From NCBI GenBank assembly GCA_002448715.1, contig DJZU01000117.1, positions 1 through 37,390 on the forward strand: a DNA stretch of 37,390 bases, in the 5' to 3' direction. The notes below the pieces were generated by a model. The model was not told the DNA's origin and searched no databases. It saw only the letters and a list, made by a program, of their open reading frames with translations. Position numbers and translations under genes: made by a program. The DNA comes from Candidatus Neomicrothrix sp. UBA6944. Lineage in GTDB: Bacteria > Actinomycetota > Acidimicrobiia > Acidimicrobiales > Poriferisodalaceae. Positions within the stretch are counted from its first letter, which is position 1. The number at the start of each line of letters is the position of its first letter. Positions 17,196-25,809 of the stretch are shown here, piece after piece.

Positions 17196-18935
17196 ATGGA
17201 ACTGACAGGTGCTCAGGCCCTCATAAAGAGTCTCGAGATGTGCGATGTAGAGGTGATGTTTGGCCTTCCGGGCGGTGCGATCCTTCCCGTGTACGACCCA
17301 ATCCTCGATTCAAAAATCCGGCATGTTCTAGTTCGCCATGAACAGGGAGCCGGCCATATGGCACAGGGCTACGCGCACGTGACAGGTAAACCAGGAGTGG
17401 CGATTGTCACCAGCGGGCCGGCAGCGACCAACATCGTAACCCCGCTTTGTGACGCTTATATGGACTCAATACCCATGGTTGCCATTACAGGTCAAGTTGC
17501 GCTCGGCTCGATCGGCTCCGATGCCTTCCAAGAATGTGACACAACGGGAATCACCATGGCTGTCACCAAACACAACTACTTAGTGACCGACCCATCCGAC
17601 ATTCCGAGAATTGTCAAAGAGGCTTTCTACATCGCGACAACCGGGCGTCCTGGACCAGTTCTTATCGACGTACCCAAAGACGTCAGCAACGAAATGATGG
17701 AGTGGTATTGGCCGGACGAAGTCGATCTTCCGGGTTACGAACCAAATAATGATGTCGACATCGAAAAAATTCGTGATGCCGTAAAACTCATTCGAGCGGC
17801 CAAGAGGCCTGTCATTTATGCCGGAGGGGGTTTACTCAAAGCTCGAGCTGCTGAAAATTTAAAGAAGTTTGTCGACCTGACAGATATTCATGTTGCTACC
17901 ACTCTGATGGCCCGAGGAGTGTTCCCGGATCGTGACCCCAGATGCTTGGGGATGCCAGGAATGCACGGCAACTACACAGCAGTCACCGCGTTCCAAAAGT
18001 CTGACCTGCTAATCAATTTAGGGGCGCGCTTTGACGACAGAGTTACGGGCAATACCGAGTTCTTCGCCCCGGAGGCGAAAATCATCCATGTTGATATAGA
18101 CCCCGCTGAACATGGCAAAGTCCGACACCCGGATATCGCGATACAAGGTGACGCAAATGCTGCCTTGCAGGCATTGGTCGCAGAGTATGAAAGATCGAAC
18201 GACCTAGAGTCAGACCGTTCGGAATGGAAATCGATCATTAGTGGCTGGCAAGAACAACACCCGCTGCAATATGAACAACCGGACAGTGGCTTTCCGTTGA
18301 AACCTCAGTATGTCTTAGAGCAACTCCGAGATAACACTCCAGACGACACGATAGTTGTCGCAGGTGTGGGCCAACATCAGATGTGGGCAAGTCAATTTTG
18401 GAAATTCGATCATCCTTATACGTGGGTTAACTCGGGTGGTCTTGGAACAATGGGATTCGCCGTCCCGGCTGCCATAGGGGCCAAAGCTGGCCAGCCAGAC
18501 AAAATGGTATGGGCAGTAGATGGCGACGGTTGCTTCCAAATGACGGCTCAAGAATTGATAACAGCCGCTGCCGAAAATATTCCGGTCAAGATAGCGATCC
18601 TCAACAATGCTTACCTCGGTATGGTCCGCCAGTGGCAGGAACTCTTTTACGATGAGCGTTATAGCGAGGTCTATTTAAGTCCCGACCATCCAGACTACGT
18701 TGGCTGGGCTGAAGCTATGGGTTGTACTGGCATCCGAGTCGAGTCAGCAGAAGAAGTTGTCGCCGCTATCGAAAAGGCCAACTCAATTAATGATCGCCCT
18801 GTAGTTATCGATTTTCGTGTTGACGCGTTTGAAAAGGTCTATCCCATGGTTCCGGCCGGGGGCTCTAATGACGACATCATCCTGGGACCCGAAGGTGACG
18901 CAGACGCGAAGGCCAAAGGTACGGCGCCCTCATGA
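17196..18935 (+). CDS. ilvB: Acetolactate synthase large (catalytic) subunit
   Basis: This ThDP enzyme condenses pyruvate with pyruvate or 2-oxobutyrate, the first shared step to valine/leucine and isoleucine. The 579-residue product is full length. It carries the N-terminal FGLPGGAILPVYD, the cofactor-activating Glu49 in VRHEQGAGHMAQGYA, the central FAD-type domain, the ThDP-Mg motif beginning GDGCF (443-447) and ending in NN (470-471), and LGMVRQWQELFY. AAGGAGAGG precedes the ATG. It is preceded by a putative Leu/Val attenuator and overlaps ilvN as ATGA. Requirement for the small subunit is inferred from this coupling. Confidence 0.97.
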   Translation: MELTGAQALIKSLEMCDVEVMFGLPGGAILPVYDPILDSKIRHVLVRHEQGAGHMAQGYAHVTGKPGVAIVTSGPAATNIVTPLCDAYMDSIPMVAITGQVALGSIGSDAFQECDTTGITMAVTKHNYLVTDPSDIPRIVKEAFYIATTGRPGPVLIDVPKDVSNEMMEWYWPDEVDLPGYEPNNDVDIEKIRDAVKLIRAAKRPVIYAGGGLLKARAAENLKKFVDLTDIHVATTLMARGVFPDRDPRCLGMPGMHGNYTAVTAFQKSDLLINLGARFDDRVTGNTEFFAPEAKIIHVDIDPAEHGKVRHPDIAIQGDANAALQALVAEYERSNDLESDRSEWKSIISGWQEQHPLQYEQPDSGFPLKPQYVLEQLRDNTPDDTIVVAGVGQHQMWASQFWKFDHPYTWVNSGGLGTMGFAVPAAIGAKAGQPDKMVWAVDGDGCFQMTAQELITAAAENIPVKIAILNNAYLGMVRQWQELFYDERYSEVYLSPDHPDYVGWAEAMGCTGIRVESAEEVVAAIEKANSINDRPVVIDFRVDAFEKVYPMVPAGGSNDDIILGPEGDADAKAKGTAPS

Positions 18936-19450
18936 CGCATGAGGAACAAGGTGCCACTCAACCGAACCTTCACATACTGTCCGTATTGGTTGAGAACAAG
19001 TTTGGGGTCCTAGCGCGTATAGCTGGATTGTTCAGTAGGAGGGGTTTCAACATCTTCTCTCTCGCTGTAGCGCCAACCGATGACCCGTCATTAAGCAGAA
19101 TTAGCGTCGTTGTGGACGTTCACAACACTGATGCAGCCCAGATAGCCAAGCAGCTCGACAAGCTCGTCAACGTCCTCGAAATTACGGAACTAAAGCCGGA
19201 TTTTTCTATCGAACGTGAACTTATGTTGGCCCGGATAGCTTCGAACGATTCTGGGGCTGTTCAAGAACTAGTTGACTCATTTGGAGGGTCGATAGTCGAT
19301 TCAAACCAAGACCAGACGATAATTAGTGTTCACGCCCACCCAAACCAGCTTGATCTCTGCGAGACTGCATTGCGCGAATTCGGCATTGTTGAGCTTCAAC
19401 GGACAGGTCGGATTGCATTGGGACACCTTGGTGACTCACAATCAAATTAA
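18932..19450 (+). CDS. ilvN: Acetolactate synthase small (regulatory) subunit
   Basis: The 172-residue product is the valine-sensing subunit of acetolactate synthase. An N-terminal ACT domain has the typical opening SVLVENKFGVLARIAGLFSRRGFNI, and a second ACT-like half follows from about residue 83 (REL-M-LARI). Length matches the usual 160-175. The ATG overlaps the ilvB stop by four bases, implying balanced subunit synthesis. Valine feedback is the family norm, but I did not identify specific binding residues. Confidence 0.95.
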   Translation: MTHEEQGATQPNLHILSVLVENKFGVLARIAGLFSRRGFNIFSLAVAPTDDPSLSRISVVVDVHNTDAAQIAKQLDKLVNVLEITELKPDFSIERELMLARIASNDSGAVQELVDSFGGSIVDSNQDQTIISVHAHPNQLDLCETALREFGIVELQRTGRIALGHLGDSQSN

Positions 19451-19467
19451 GGAACAAAAGGATCTCT

Positions 19468-19482
19468 AGCCGAAGAACGGCT
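19468..19482 (+). promoter_or_regulatory. Small hairpin between ilvN and ilvC
   Basis: AGCCG (19468-19472) pairs with CGGCT (19478-19482) around AAGAA, followed by only a short TTCT. It is too weak to call a terminator; it may be an mRNA-stability or processing element, or chance. Confidence 0.3.
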
Positions 19483-19501
19483 TTCTAAGAGGAGCAGAGT
19501 G

Positions 19502-20539
19502 ATGCCCGCAACGATTTACTATGAAGACGACGCCGACTTGGGTCACCTTGCTGGCCGCACTGTGGCGATTATGGGATATGGATCGCAAGGCCACGCGCAT
19601 GCATTAAACCTCCGTGATAGCGGCGTTAATGTCGTAGTCGGCCTCCGAGAAGGATCATCCTCGGTTGCTAAGGCGGAATCAGAAGGTTTGACAGTCTTAA
19701 ACATCGCTGCGGCGGCGGAACGGGCAGACATTATGATGATGGCTCTTCCAGATACTGAGCAAGCGGCAATCTATTCCGAACACATAGCTCCGAACCTGTC
19801 GGCGGGTAACGCCGTGGCGTTCTCTCATGGATTCAATATTCACTTTGACCAAATCCAGCCTCCCGATGATGTGGACGTCTGGATGATCGCTCCAAAGGGT
19901 CCGGGTCACAATGTTCGACGCACGTATGCTGAAGGCGGTGGCGTTCCAGCGCTCGTTGCGATCCACCAAGATGCGAGCGGCAATGCGTTGAACGATGCAT
20001 TGGCGTACGCGAAAGGAATTGGAGGCACGCGAGGCGGGGTGTTAACCACCACCTTTGCCGAGGAAACGGAAACAGATCTCTTCGGTGAACAAGTCGTGCT
20101 ATGTGGTGGCCTTACCGAACTGATTCGGGCTGGTTATGACACCCTGGTCGAAGCCGGGTATCAACCTGAATCTGCATACTTTGAAACCCTCCATGAGGTA
20201 AAGCTAATTGTGGACTTCATTTACGAAGCCGGAATCGCGGGCATGCGCTATTCAATTTCAACTACTGCTGAGTACGGCGATTTAACTCGTGGTCCACGGA
20301 TTATCACTGATGAAACTCGCGCTGAAATGAAGCGCATCCTGGCAGAAATTCAAGATGGAACCTTCGCCAACGAGTGGATCGAAGAAAACCGCAACGGGTT
20401 GCCGAACTACAAGCGTCTTGTTGACGAAGGTAAGGAGCACCCGATTGAAGCGGTAGGGGCAGAACTCCGAGCGATGATGCCTTGGATCACGGCCGGCAAA
20501 CAAGACGTAACTGAAGCATCAGGCGGCGACGTCAACTAG
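19502..20539 (+). CDS. ilvC: Ketol-acid reductoisomerase (class I)
   Basis: IlvC isomerises and reduces acetolactate or acetohydroxybutyrate, the second step of branched-chain amino-acid synthesis. The 345-residue product is class I length. It has the Rossmann loop GYGSQGHAHALNL (from residue 26), a cofactor loop R49-EGSSS that favours NADPH, and the C-terminal helical domain with ETLHEVKLIVDFIYE and YSISTTAEYGD carrying the Mg-binding acids. I chose the ATG at 19502 with AGAGGAG seven bases upstream; a GTG at 19499 is in frame. It is the third gene of ilvBNC, 51 bases after ilvN. Confidence 0.97.
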   Translation: MPATIYYEDDADLGHLAGRTVAIMGYGSQGHAHALNLRDSGVNVVVGLREGSSSVAKAESEGLTVLNIAAAAERADIMMMALPDTEQAAIYSEHIAPNLSAGNAVAFSHGFNIHFDQIQPPDDVDVWMIAPKGPGHNVRRTYAEGGGVPALVAIHQDASGNALNDALAYAKGIGGTRGGVLTTTFAEETETDLFGEQVVLCGGLTELIRAGYDTLVEAGYQPESAYFETLHEVKLIVDFIYEAGIAGMRYSISTTAEYGDLTRGPRIITDETRAEMKRILAEIQDGTFANEWIEENRNGLPNYKRLVDEGKEHPIEAVGAELRAMMPWITAGKQDVTEASGGDVN

Positions 20540-20596
20540 GAACGCCGAATCTTCACGGCGATATGAGACATTGCCAACCTTGAAAGCCGGAGCGAT

Positions 20597-21166
20597 ATGA
20601 CGGACCGGCTTATAACGCCGACAATGGAACCCCATCGGGGGTCGTTGCTAGTAGCGACCCCACAACTAGAGGACCCTAATTTCCGACGTTCGGTCGTTCT
20701 AATGATCGAACACGGATCTGAAGGATCCTTGGGAGTAATTCTCAATCAGCCCTCTTCGGCTGTTCTATATGGGGCTCTTCCGAACTGGGCAACTGGCCTA
20801 GATAGCTCGACTCAGGTGTTTTCAGGAGGACCAGTTCAACCGGACGCCCTTGTAGCGTTAGCACCAGCATCGGAAGCGTGGGCGGGGGCTACTCCGGTCA
20901 CTGAAGGAATTGCGATGCTTGATCTTGAAGCCGACGTAGATGCCGATCAAATAGATGCGAGCACAGTCCGCTATTACATCGGATACTCGGGCTGGAGTCC
21001 CGGGCAACTCAGATTGGAAATAGAAGAGGGCGCTTGGTGGACTTTTGGCGCTACAAGTAACGATCTGTCATTGGAGCCGTCAAACTGTTGGAGTCAAGTT
21101 CTCTCTCGACAGCAATCAGCTGCGCGTTTGCTAGCCATGTATCCCGACCAATCTTTCCTCAACTGA
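20597..21166 (+). CDS. YqgE/AlgH family protein (UPF0301/DUF179)
   Basis: The 189-residue product belongs to the widespread YqgE/AlgH family, whose biochemical role is not settled. It shows the family blocks GSLLVATPQLEDPNFRRSVV, GVILNQPS, FSGGPVQPDAL, the YYIGYSGWSPGQL signature and the C-terminal W. GGAG lies upstream of the ATG at ribosome-site distance. It is 57 bases after ilvC on the same strand and may be read through from it; there is no obvious pathway link. It converges on serC. Confidence 0.92.
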   Translation: MTDRLITPTMEPHRGSLLVATPQLEDPNFRRSVVLMIEHGSEGSLGVILNQPSSAVLYGALPNWATGLDSSTQVFSGGPVQPDALVALAPASEAWAGATPVTEGIAMLDLEADVDADQIDASTVRYYIGYSGWSPGQLRLEIEEGAWWTFGATSNDLSLEPSNCWSQVLSRQQSAARLLAMYPDQSFLN

Positions 21167-21187
21167 ACCCAAGCCCTTTGTTTGGGT
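21167..21187. terminator. Hairpin between convergent yqgE and serC
   Basis: ACCCAA (21167-21172) pairs with TTGGGT (21182-21187) across a nine-base loop. It starts right after the yqgE stop, in the right place for a bidirectional terminator, but neither strand has a good T-run. Confidence 0.35.
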
Positions 21188-21240
21188 GGTCGTATCGAAT
21201 TCCCCGTGCTGAGATACCAAATAGTTCGAACTGACTGCCG

Positions 21241-22359
21241 CTATCCAAGTTCCTCAACCACGTAGTCAATGCAAGCGCATAAAGCTTCGACATCGTCGGG
21301 TTCGATAGCGGGGAAAGTAGCTATACGCAACTGATTCCTACCAAGCTTTCGATATGACTCGGTATCGACAATCCCGTTTGCGCGCAGAACAGCGCTAACA
21401 GTGTCTGCATTGACGCCCTCAAAGTCGATGGTGCAAACAACAGGTGAGCGCTCGCGTGAGTCGACAACAAATGGACGAGCGAAAGAGCGTTCGTCTGCCC
21501 AACGGTAAATAATTCCGCTGCTATGGCTACATCTATCTTCTGCCCAACCAAGTCCACCGGACTCATTAATCCAATCGACCATCTCCGCCGCTAAGAAAAT
21601 TGTCGCCAGACTGGGGGTGTTGTAGGTCTGATCTTGCCGAGAGTTAGACAAGGCGATTTCCAAGTCCAAGCTGGCGGGAATCCAACGGGAACTTGAACAT
21701 AAGGCTTCGATTCGAGCAACAGCGGCAGGGGAGCAGGCAGCGAGCCATAACCCACCGTCTGACGCTAACGCTTTCTGAGGCGCGAAATAATAACAGTCCA
21801 CCTCAGGTAGATCCCATCGAATAGCCCCCGCGGCAGAAGTAGCGTCAACTAGTACTAGACCATCTTGATCTGGGCGGCTCAGAGTCGCCGTTACACCTGT
21901 TGAAGTTTCATTATGGGTCAGTGCATAGGTGTCGACCTGCGATGCCACAGGCGATGGGCAAGAACCTGGGTCGCTGACGATTACTTCTGGCTCTCGGAGA
22001 TGCGGAGCCTCTTCAACGACTTTCACGAACTTGGAAGAAAACTCGCCGAAGGATAAATGTTGACTTGACGACTCGATCAGTGAGAAAGACGCCGCATCCC
22101 AGAAAGATGTAGTGCCGCCGTTACCGAGAATTATTTCCCAGCCCTCTGGAAGATCAAACAAAGCCGAGAGGCCAGAGCGCAATCTAGAGACATGTTGCCG
22201 CACATTATCTTGACGATGGCTAGTGCCTAGATAGCTAGGCGCGACATCAAAGAAGGCCCGAAGAGCAGTAGTCCGGACTTTGGATGGACCTGAACCGAAA
22301 CGCCCATCTCCTGGAAGTAACTCGGTAGGAAGGGAAATTGAATTTTCGGTAGCGCTCAT
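21241..22359 (-). CDS. serC: Phosphoserine aminotransferase, actinobacterial type
   Basis: SerC makes O-phosphoserine from 3-phosphohydroxypyruvate, the second step of serine synthesis. The 372-residue product has the opening LPGDGRFGSGPSKVR, the LGNGGTTSFWDAA phosphate-binding region, VDATSAAGA with the PLP Asp, and the Schiff-base Lys196 in YYFAPQKALASDGGL. The sequence and length match the actinobacterial form (TIGR01366-like) rather than the E. coli form. A CATAGT box ends eight bases before the ATG, so the mRNA may be leaderless. It is divergent from the aspartate aminotransferase-serA pair, so serine genes sit on both sides of a 60-base promoter region. Confidence 0.95.
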   Translation of the reverse strand: MSATENSISLPTELLPGDGRFGSGPSKVRTTALRAFFDVAPSYLGTSHRQDNVRQHVSRLRSGLSALFDLPEGWEIILGNGGTTSFWDAASFSLIESSSQHLSFGEFSSKFVKVVEEAPHLREPEVIVSDPGSCPSPVASQVDTYALTHNETSTGVTATLSRPDQDGLVLVDATSAAGAIRWDLPEVDCYYFAPQKALASDGGLWLAACSPAAVARIEALCSSSRWIPASLDLEIALSNSRQDQTYNTPSLATIFLAAEMVDWINESGGLGWAEDRCSHSSGIIYRWADERSFARPFVVDSRERSPVVCTIDFEGVNADTVSAVLRANGIVDTESYRKLGRNQLRIATFPAIEPDDVEALCACIDYVVEELG

Positions 22360-22419
22360 CGCCTGTCACTATGTCGGTGGGCCATTTCGACAAGGCCCCA
22401 AGCCCTTAGGAGCCTATCC

Positions 22420-23616
22420 GTGACTAACCGTATTTCGTCCGCTGTTGGACAGATCGCTGAATCCGCCACTCTGGCCGTTGACTCGAAAGCGAAAGCAATG
22501 AAAGCGGAGGGTCAGGACGTCATCGGCTTTGGCGCCGGAGAACCCGATTTCGCTACCCCGGCGCATATAGTTAACGCTGCGACAGCCGCATGCCAGGAGA
22601 CCAAATATCATCGGTACTCGCCGGCGGGTGGATTGCCAGAGTTAAAAGAGGCTTTGGTAACCAAGACGTCACGGGACTCACAGGTTGAACTCGAACCAGC
22701 TCAGTTCTTGGTTACCAACGGCGGAAAACAGGCGGTCTTCAACACCATGATGACTTTGTTAGACCCAGGTGATGAGGTCATCTTGCCTGCCCCGTATTGG
22801 ACTACCTACCCTGAATCTATTCGTATGTTTGGAGGGGTGCCGGTCGAAGTATTCGCGGGAGCGGATCAAGGGTTTCGTGTAACCGTTGAGCAGTTAGATG
22901 CGGCCAAAACGGATAGGACTAAGGCGCTTGTCTTCGTCTCGCCGTCTAACCCGACGGGCGCTGTGTACTCCGAAGATGAGATTGCTGCCATCGGAGCTTG
23001 GGCAGTCGATAACGGTGTTTGGATCATCACAGACGAGATTTATGAGCATCTCGTCTACGGAGACAAAAGTCACTACTCAATAGCTGCTTTAGTTCCCGAA
23101 GTCATGGATCGCTGCGTGATTTTAAATGGCGTTGCTAAGACCTACGCAATGACCGGATGGCGAGTTGGTTGGATGGCTGGTCCTCTTGATGTCATCAAAG
23201 CAGCGACGAACATGCAAAGTCACGCAACATCTAACGTTTGTAACGTCGCTCAAGTAGCGGCCATCACTGCTGTCGAGGGAGGGCTCGACGATGTGGGGCT
23301 CATGCGAGAAGCCTTTGATGAGCGACGGGTCACTATTCACAGAATGTTGAACGAAATCGACGGAATCAGCTGCCTCGAACCCGAAGGCGCCTTTTATGCG
23401 TTTCCGTCCCTAGAAGGTTTAGTGGGTCGTGAAATTGCGGGTCGGGAAATTCAGTCAACTTTGGACTTAGCGACTTTGGTATTAGAGGAGGCGAAGGTAG
23501 CGTTCGTTCCCGGTGAAGCATTCGGAGCACCGGGATATGCTCGGTTCTCATTCGCTCTGGGCATGGATGACTTAATGGACGGTGTTAGTCGCGTAGGTGA
23601 GCTGGTGAATAACTGA
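22420..23616 (+). CDS. Class I aspartate aminotransferase (AspAT subgroup Ib-like)
   Basis: The 398-residue PLP enzyme has the GFGAGEPDFATP opening, YSPAGGLPELKEA, SPSNPTGAVYS, ITDEIYEHLVYGDKSHYS, the Schiff-base Lys240 in LNGVAKTYAMTGWRVGW, and a C-terminal ARFSFA Arg for the substrate carboxylate. These fit aspartate (or aspartate/prephenate) aminotransferases of thermophile/Gram-positive type. The GTG start has TTAGGAG seven bases upstream. Its stop is one base from the serA ATG, so the two are co-transcribed. Exact substrate preference cannot be read from sequence alone. Confidence 0.9.
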   Translation: MTNRISSAVGQIAESATLAVDSKAKAMKAEGQDVIGFGAGEPDFATPAHIVNAATAACQETKYHRYSPAGGLPELKEALVTKTSRDSQVELEPAQFLVTNGGKQAVFNTMMTLLDPGDEVILPAPYWTTYPESIRMFGGVPVEVFAGADQGFRVTVEQLDAAKTDRTKALVFVSPSNPTGAVYSEDEIAAIGAWAVDNGVWIITDEIYEHLVYGDKSHYSIAALVPEVMDRCVILNGVAKTYAMTGWRVGWMAGPLDVIKAATNMQSHATSNVCNVAQVAAITAVEGGLDDVGLMREAFDERRVTIHRMLNEIDGISCLEPEGAFYAFPSLEGLVGREIAGREIQSTLDLATLVLEEAKVAFVPGEAFGAPGYARFSFALGMDDLMDGVSRVGELVNN

Positions 23617-23617
23617 A

Positions 23618-25186
23618 ATGGCCCGCGTCCTGATCACCGAAGAGCTAGCCCAAACAGGAATCGAACTTCTGCGTTCGAAGGGCCACGATGTGCAGATTTC
23701 GTTAGGTCTGTCTCCGGATGATCTTTTGGCGGAAATTGCTGATGCCGACGCGCTTATCGTGCGTTCGGCTACGGAGGTTGACAAGCGACTATTGGACGAA
23801 GCTAATCAGCTACAAGTCATTGGTCGCGCAGGAGTTGGCCTTGACAATGTAGATATAGCAACAGCTACATCCAGAGGAATCTTGGTGTGCAATGCCCCCG
23901 AATCCAATGTTGTGTCGGCGGCAGAACATTCGGTTGCTTTGCTGCTCGCATTAGCGCGCAATGTTGCCCAAGCACATAGCGCCCTGACCGAAGGCAGGTG
24001 GGAACGGAGCTTTTGGACGGGTGTTGAATTGCTAAACAAGACCGTCGGAATTGTTGGTCTCGGCCGAGTGGGGAGATTGGTCGCTCAGCGGCTTAAAGGT
24101 TTTGATGTCCGAATTCTCGCATTCGATCCCTTCGTTAGTTCTGAGTCAGCTCGGGCGGTGAATGCAGAAATGGTTGAGCTCAACGATCTGCTCGGTCAGT
24201 CTGACTTTGTCACGGTTCACCTACCCAGAACCCCTGAAACGGTTGGTCTCTTCGATTCTGAAAGATTTACGAAATTCAAACCGGGAGCTCGCTTGATTAA
24301 CGCTGCCCGAGGCGGCGTAGTCATAGAAGACGATTTACTGAAGGCTTTAGAGAGTGGGCAGCTCGGTGGAGCAGCCTTGGATGTCTTTGATGCAGAACCC
24401 AAGCAGCATTCGCCGCTGTTTGCCCGCGAAGACGTGGTGGTGACACCCCACCTGGGAGCAAGCACGAATGAGGCGCAAGATAGAGCAGGAGTTACTATCG
24501 CAGAGCAGGTGGCGTTGGCTCTTGATGGCGACTTCGTTCCTTTTGCAGTCAACATTGCTGCTGAAGAAGCCTCCGACGCGTTACGCCCCTATCTGGGAAT
24601 TGCTGAGCGGCTCGGTGCGTTCTTCACTGGTTTAGTCCCTGAATTGCCTGATGAAATCGAAATTAAGGTGACGGGAGAGATCGGCGGCTACGACACAAAA
24701 ATTGTTGCGCTGGCGGTGCTTCGCGGGATCCTAAATAAGCATTCGGATGGTCCGGTCACGTTCGTCAACGCTTTTGAACACGCTGAACATCTTGGGGTTC
24801 GAATACGCGAGTTTAGATCTCGAGATTCGGGAGAGTTCCGAAATCTGATCGAAGTGCGTTCTGGTGACCATGCAGTAGCGGGGACTCTTGTTCGCTCGGG
24901 TAACGAACCGCGAATCGTTATGATCGATGATCACTCGGTCGAAGTCCCACTTTCCAGCCACATATTGGTGATCAGAAATGATGACCGCCCAGGCATGATT
25001 GGCATCGTGGGTACTTTGTTGGGTAGGGCAGAGGTCAATATCTCTTTCATGGGGCTAGGTCGCGACGGGGCTGGAGACCATGCGCTAATGGCATTGGCGT
25101 CTGATCAGCCAATAGCTGAAGACATTCTCGAAACATTGAAATCTGAGTTTGGAATTCAATCAGCTTCGTTGATTGAACTTGGGTAA
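23618..25186 (+). CDS. serA: D-3-phosphoglycerate dehydrogenase, long form with ACT domain
   Basis: SerA oxidises 3-phosphoglycerate, the first step of serine synthesis. The 522-residue product is the long form. Its substrate/NAD domains have GRAGVGLDNVD, the dinucleotide loop GLGRVG (147-152) and catalytic Arg231 (NAARGG), Glu260 and His278 (TPHLGAS). An allosteric-substrate-binding domain follows (about 315-450), then a C-terminal ACT domain (about 452-522, beginning HILVIRNDDRPGMIG). The ACT domain implies serine feedback. It lies one base after the aminotransferase gene and converges on leuD with an 18-base gap. Confidence 0.97.
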   Translation: MARVLITEELAQTGIELLRSKGHDVQISLGLSPDDLLAEIADADALIVRSATEVDKRLLDEANQLQVIGRAGVGLDNVDIATATSRGILVCNAPESNVVSAAEHSVALLLALARNVAQAHSALTEGRWERSFWTGVELLNKTVGIVGLGRVGRLVAQRLKGFDVRILAFDPFVSSESARAVNAEMVELNDLLGQSDFVTVHLPRTPETVGLFDSERFTKFKPGARLINAARGGVVIEDDLLKALESGQLGGAALDVFDAEPKQHSPLFAREDVVVTPHLGASTNEAQDRAGVTIAEQVALALDGDFVPFAVNIAAEEASDALRPYLGIAERLGAFFTGLVPELPDEIEIKVTGEIGGYDTKIVALAVLRGILNKHSDGPVTFVNAFEHAEHLGVRIREFRSRDSGEFRNLIEVRSGDHAVAGTLVRSGNEPRIVMIDDHSVEVPLSSHILVIRNDDRPGMIGIVGTLLGRAEVNISFMGLGRDGAGDHALMALASDQPIAEDILETLKSEFGIQSASLIELG

Positions 25187-25204
25187 AGACCTATCTGGTT
25201 CTCA

Positions 25205-25798
25205 CTAGTTGGTGTCTGGCAGCCAGGCCGCCCTATTTGACTCGTAGCTCTCAATTGACGCCTGGCTTCGAAGGGTTATGCCAATGTCGTCTAGACCCTC
25301 AAGGAAACGTTCCCTCGTTGCATCATCCATTGGGAAATCTTCCTCGAGGCCAATAGCAGGAACTAAGACCTTTAGTCGTTCTACGTCAACGGTGACAGAT
25401 AACTCGGGATCGGTGTGGAGAGCCTCCCTGAGTTTAGAAGCGCCTTCTTCGCTGATTTGACAAGGAATTAAACCGTTCTTTGTTGCGTTATTTCGGAAGA
25501 TGTCTCCAAATCGTGGCGAGATGACGGCCATGAACCCGTAATCCATCAACGCCCATACAGCATGCTCTCGAGAGGAGCCCGTGCCGAAGTTGGAACCGGC
25601 GACCAAAATTGAAGCACCCGCATAATTTTCATCGTTCAGAATGAAATCTCGCTCGTCGCGCCACTCAGAAAATAAGCCTTTTCCGAATCCTGTGCGCTCG
25701 ACACGCTTTAGCCAATCGCTCGGAATGATCTGATCGGTATCTACATCGCTTCGATCAAGAGGTACGGCGGTCCCTTCATGTACTCGAACTGCTTGCAT
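25205..25798 (-). CDS. leuD: 3-isopropylmalate dehydratase small subunit
   Basis: LeuD is the swivelling small subunit of isopropylmalate isomerase; with LeuC it converts 2- to 3-isopropylmalate, and citramalate to 3-methylmalate in organisms with CimA. The 197-residue product has the opening GTAVPLDRSDVDTDQIIP, the FGTGSSREHAVWAL signature, ISPRFGDIFRNNATKNGL and the C-terminal region. GGAAGG precedes the ATG. It begins 11 bases after leuC on the same strand. Confidence 0.96.
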   Translation of the reverse strand: MQAVRVHEGTAVPLDRSDVDTDQIIPSDWLKRVERTGFGKGLFSEWRDERDFILNDENYAGASILVAGSNFGTGSSREHAVWALMDYGFMAVISPRFGDIFRNNATKNGLIPCQISEEGASKLREALHTDPELSVTVDVERLKVLVPAIGLEEDFPMDDATRERFLEGLDDIGITLRSQASIESYESNRAAWLPDTN

Positions 25799-25809
25799 GC
25801 GCCTTCCTT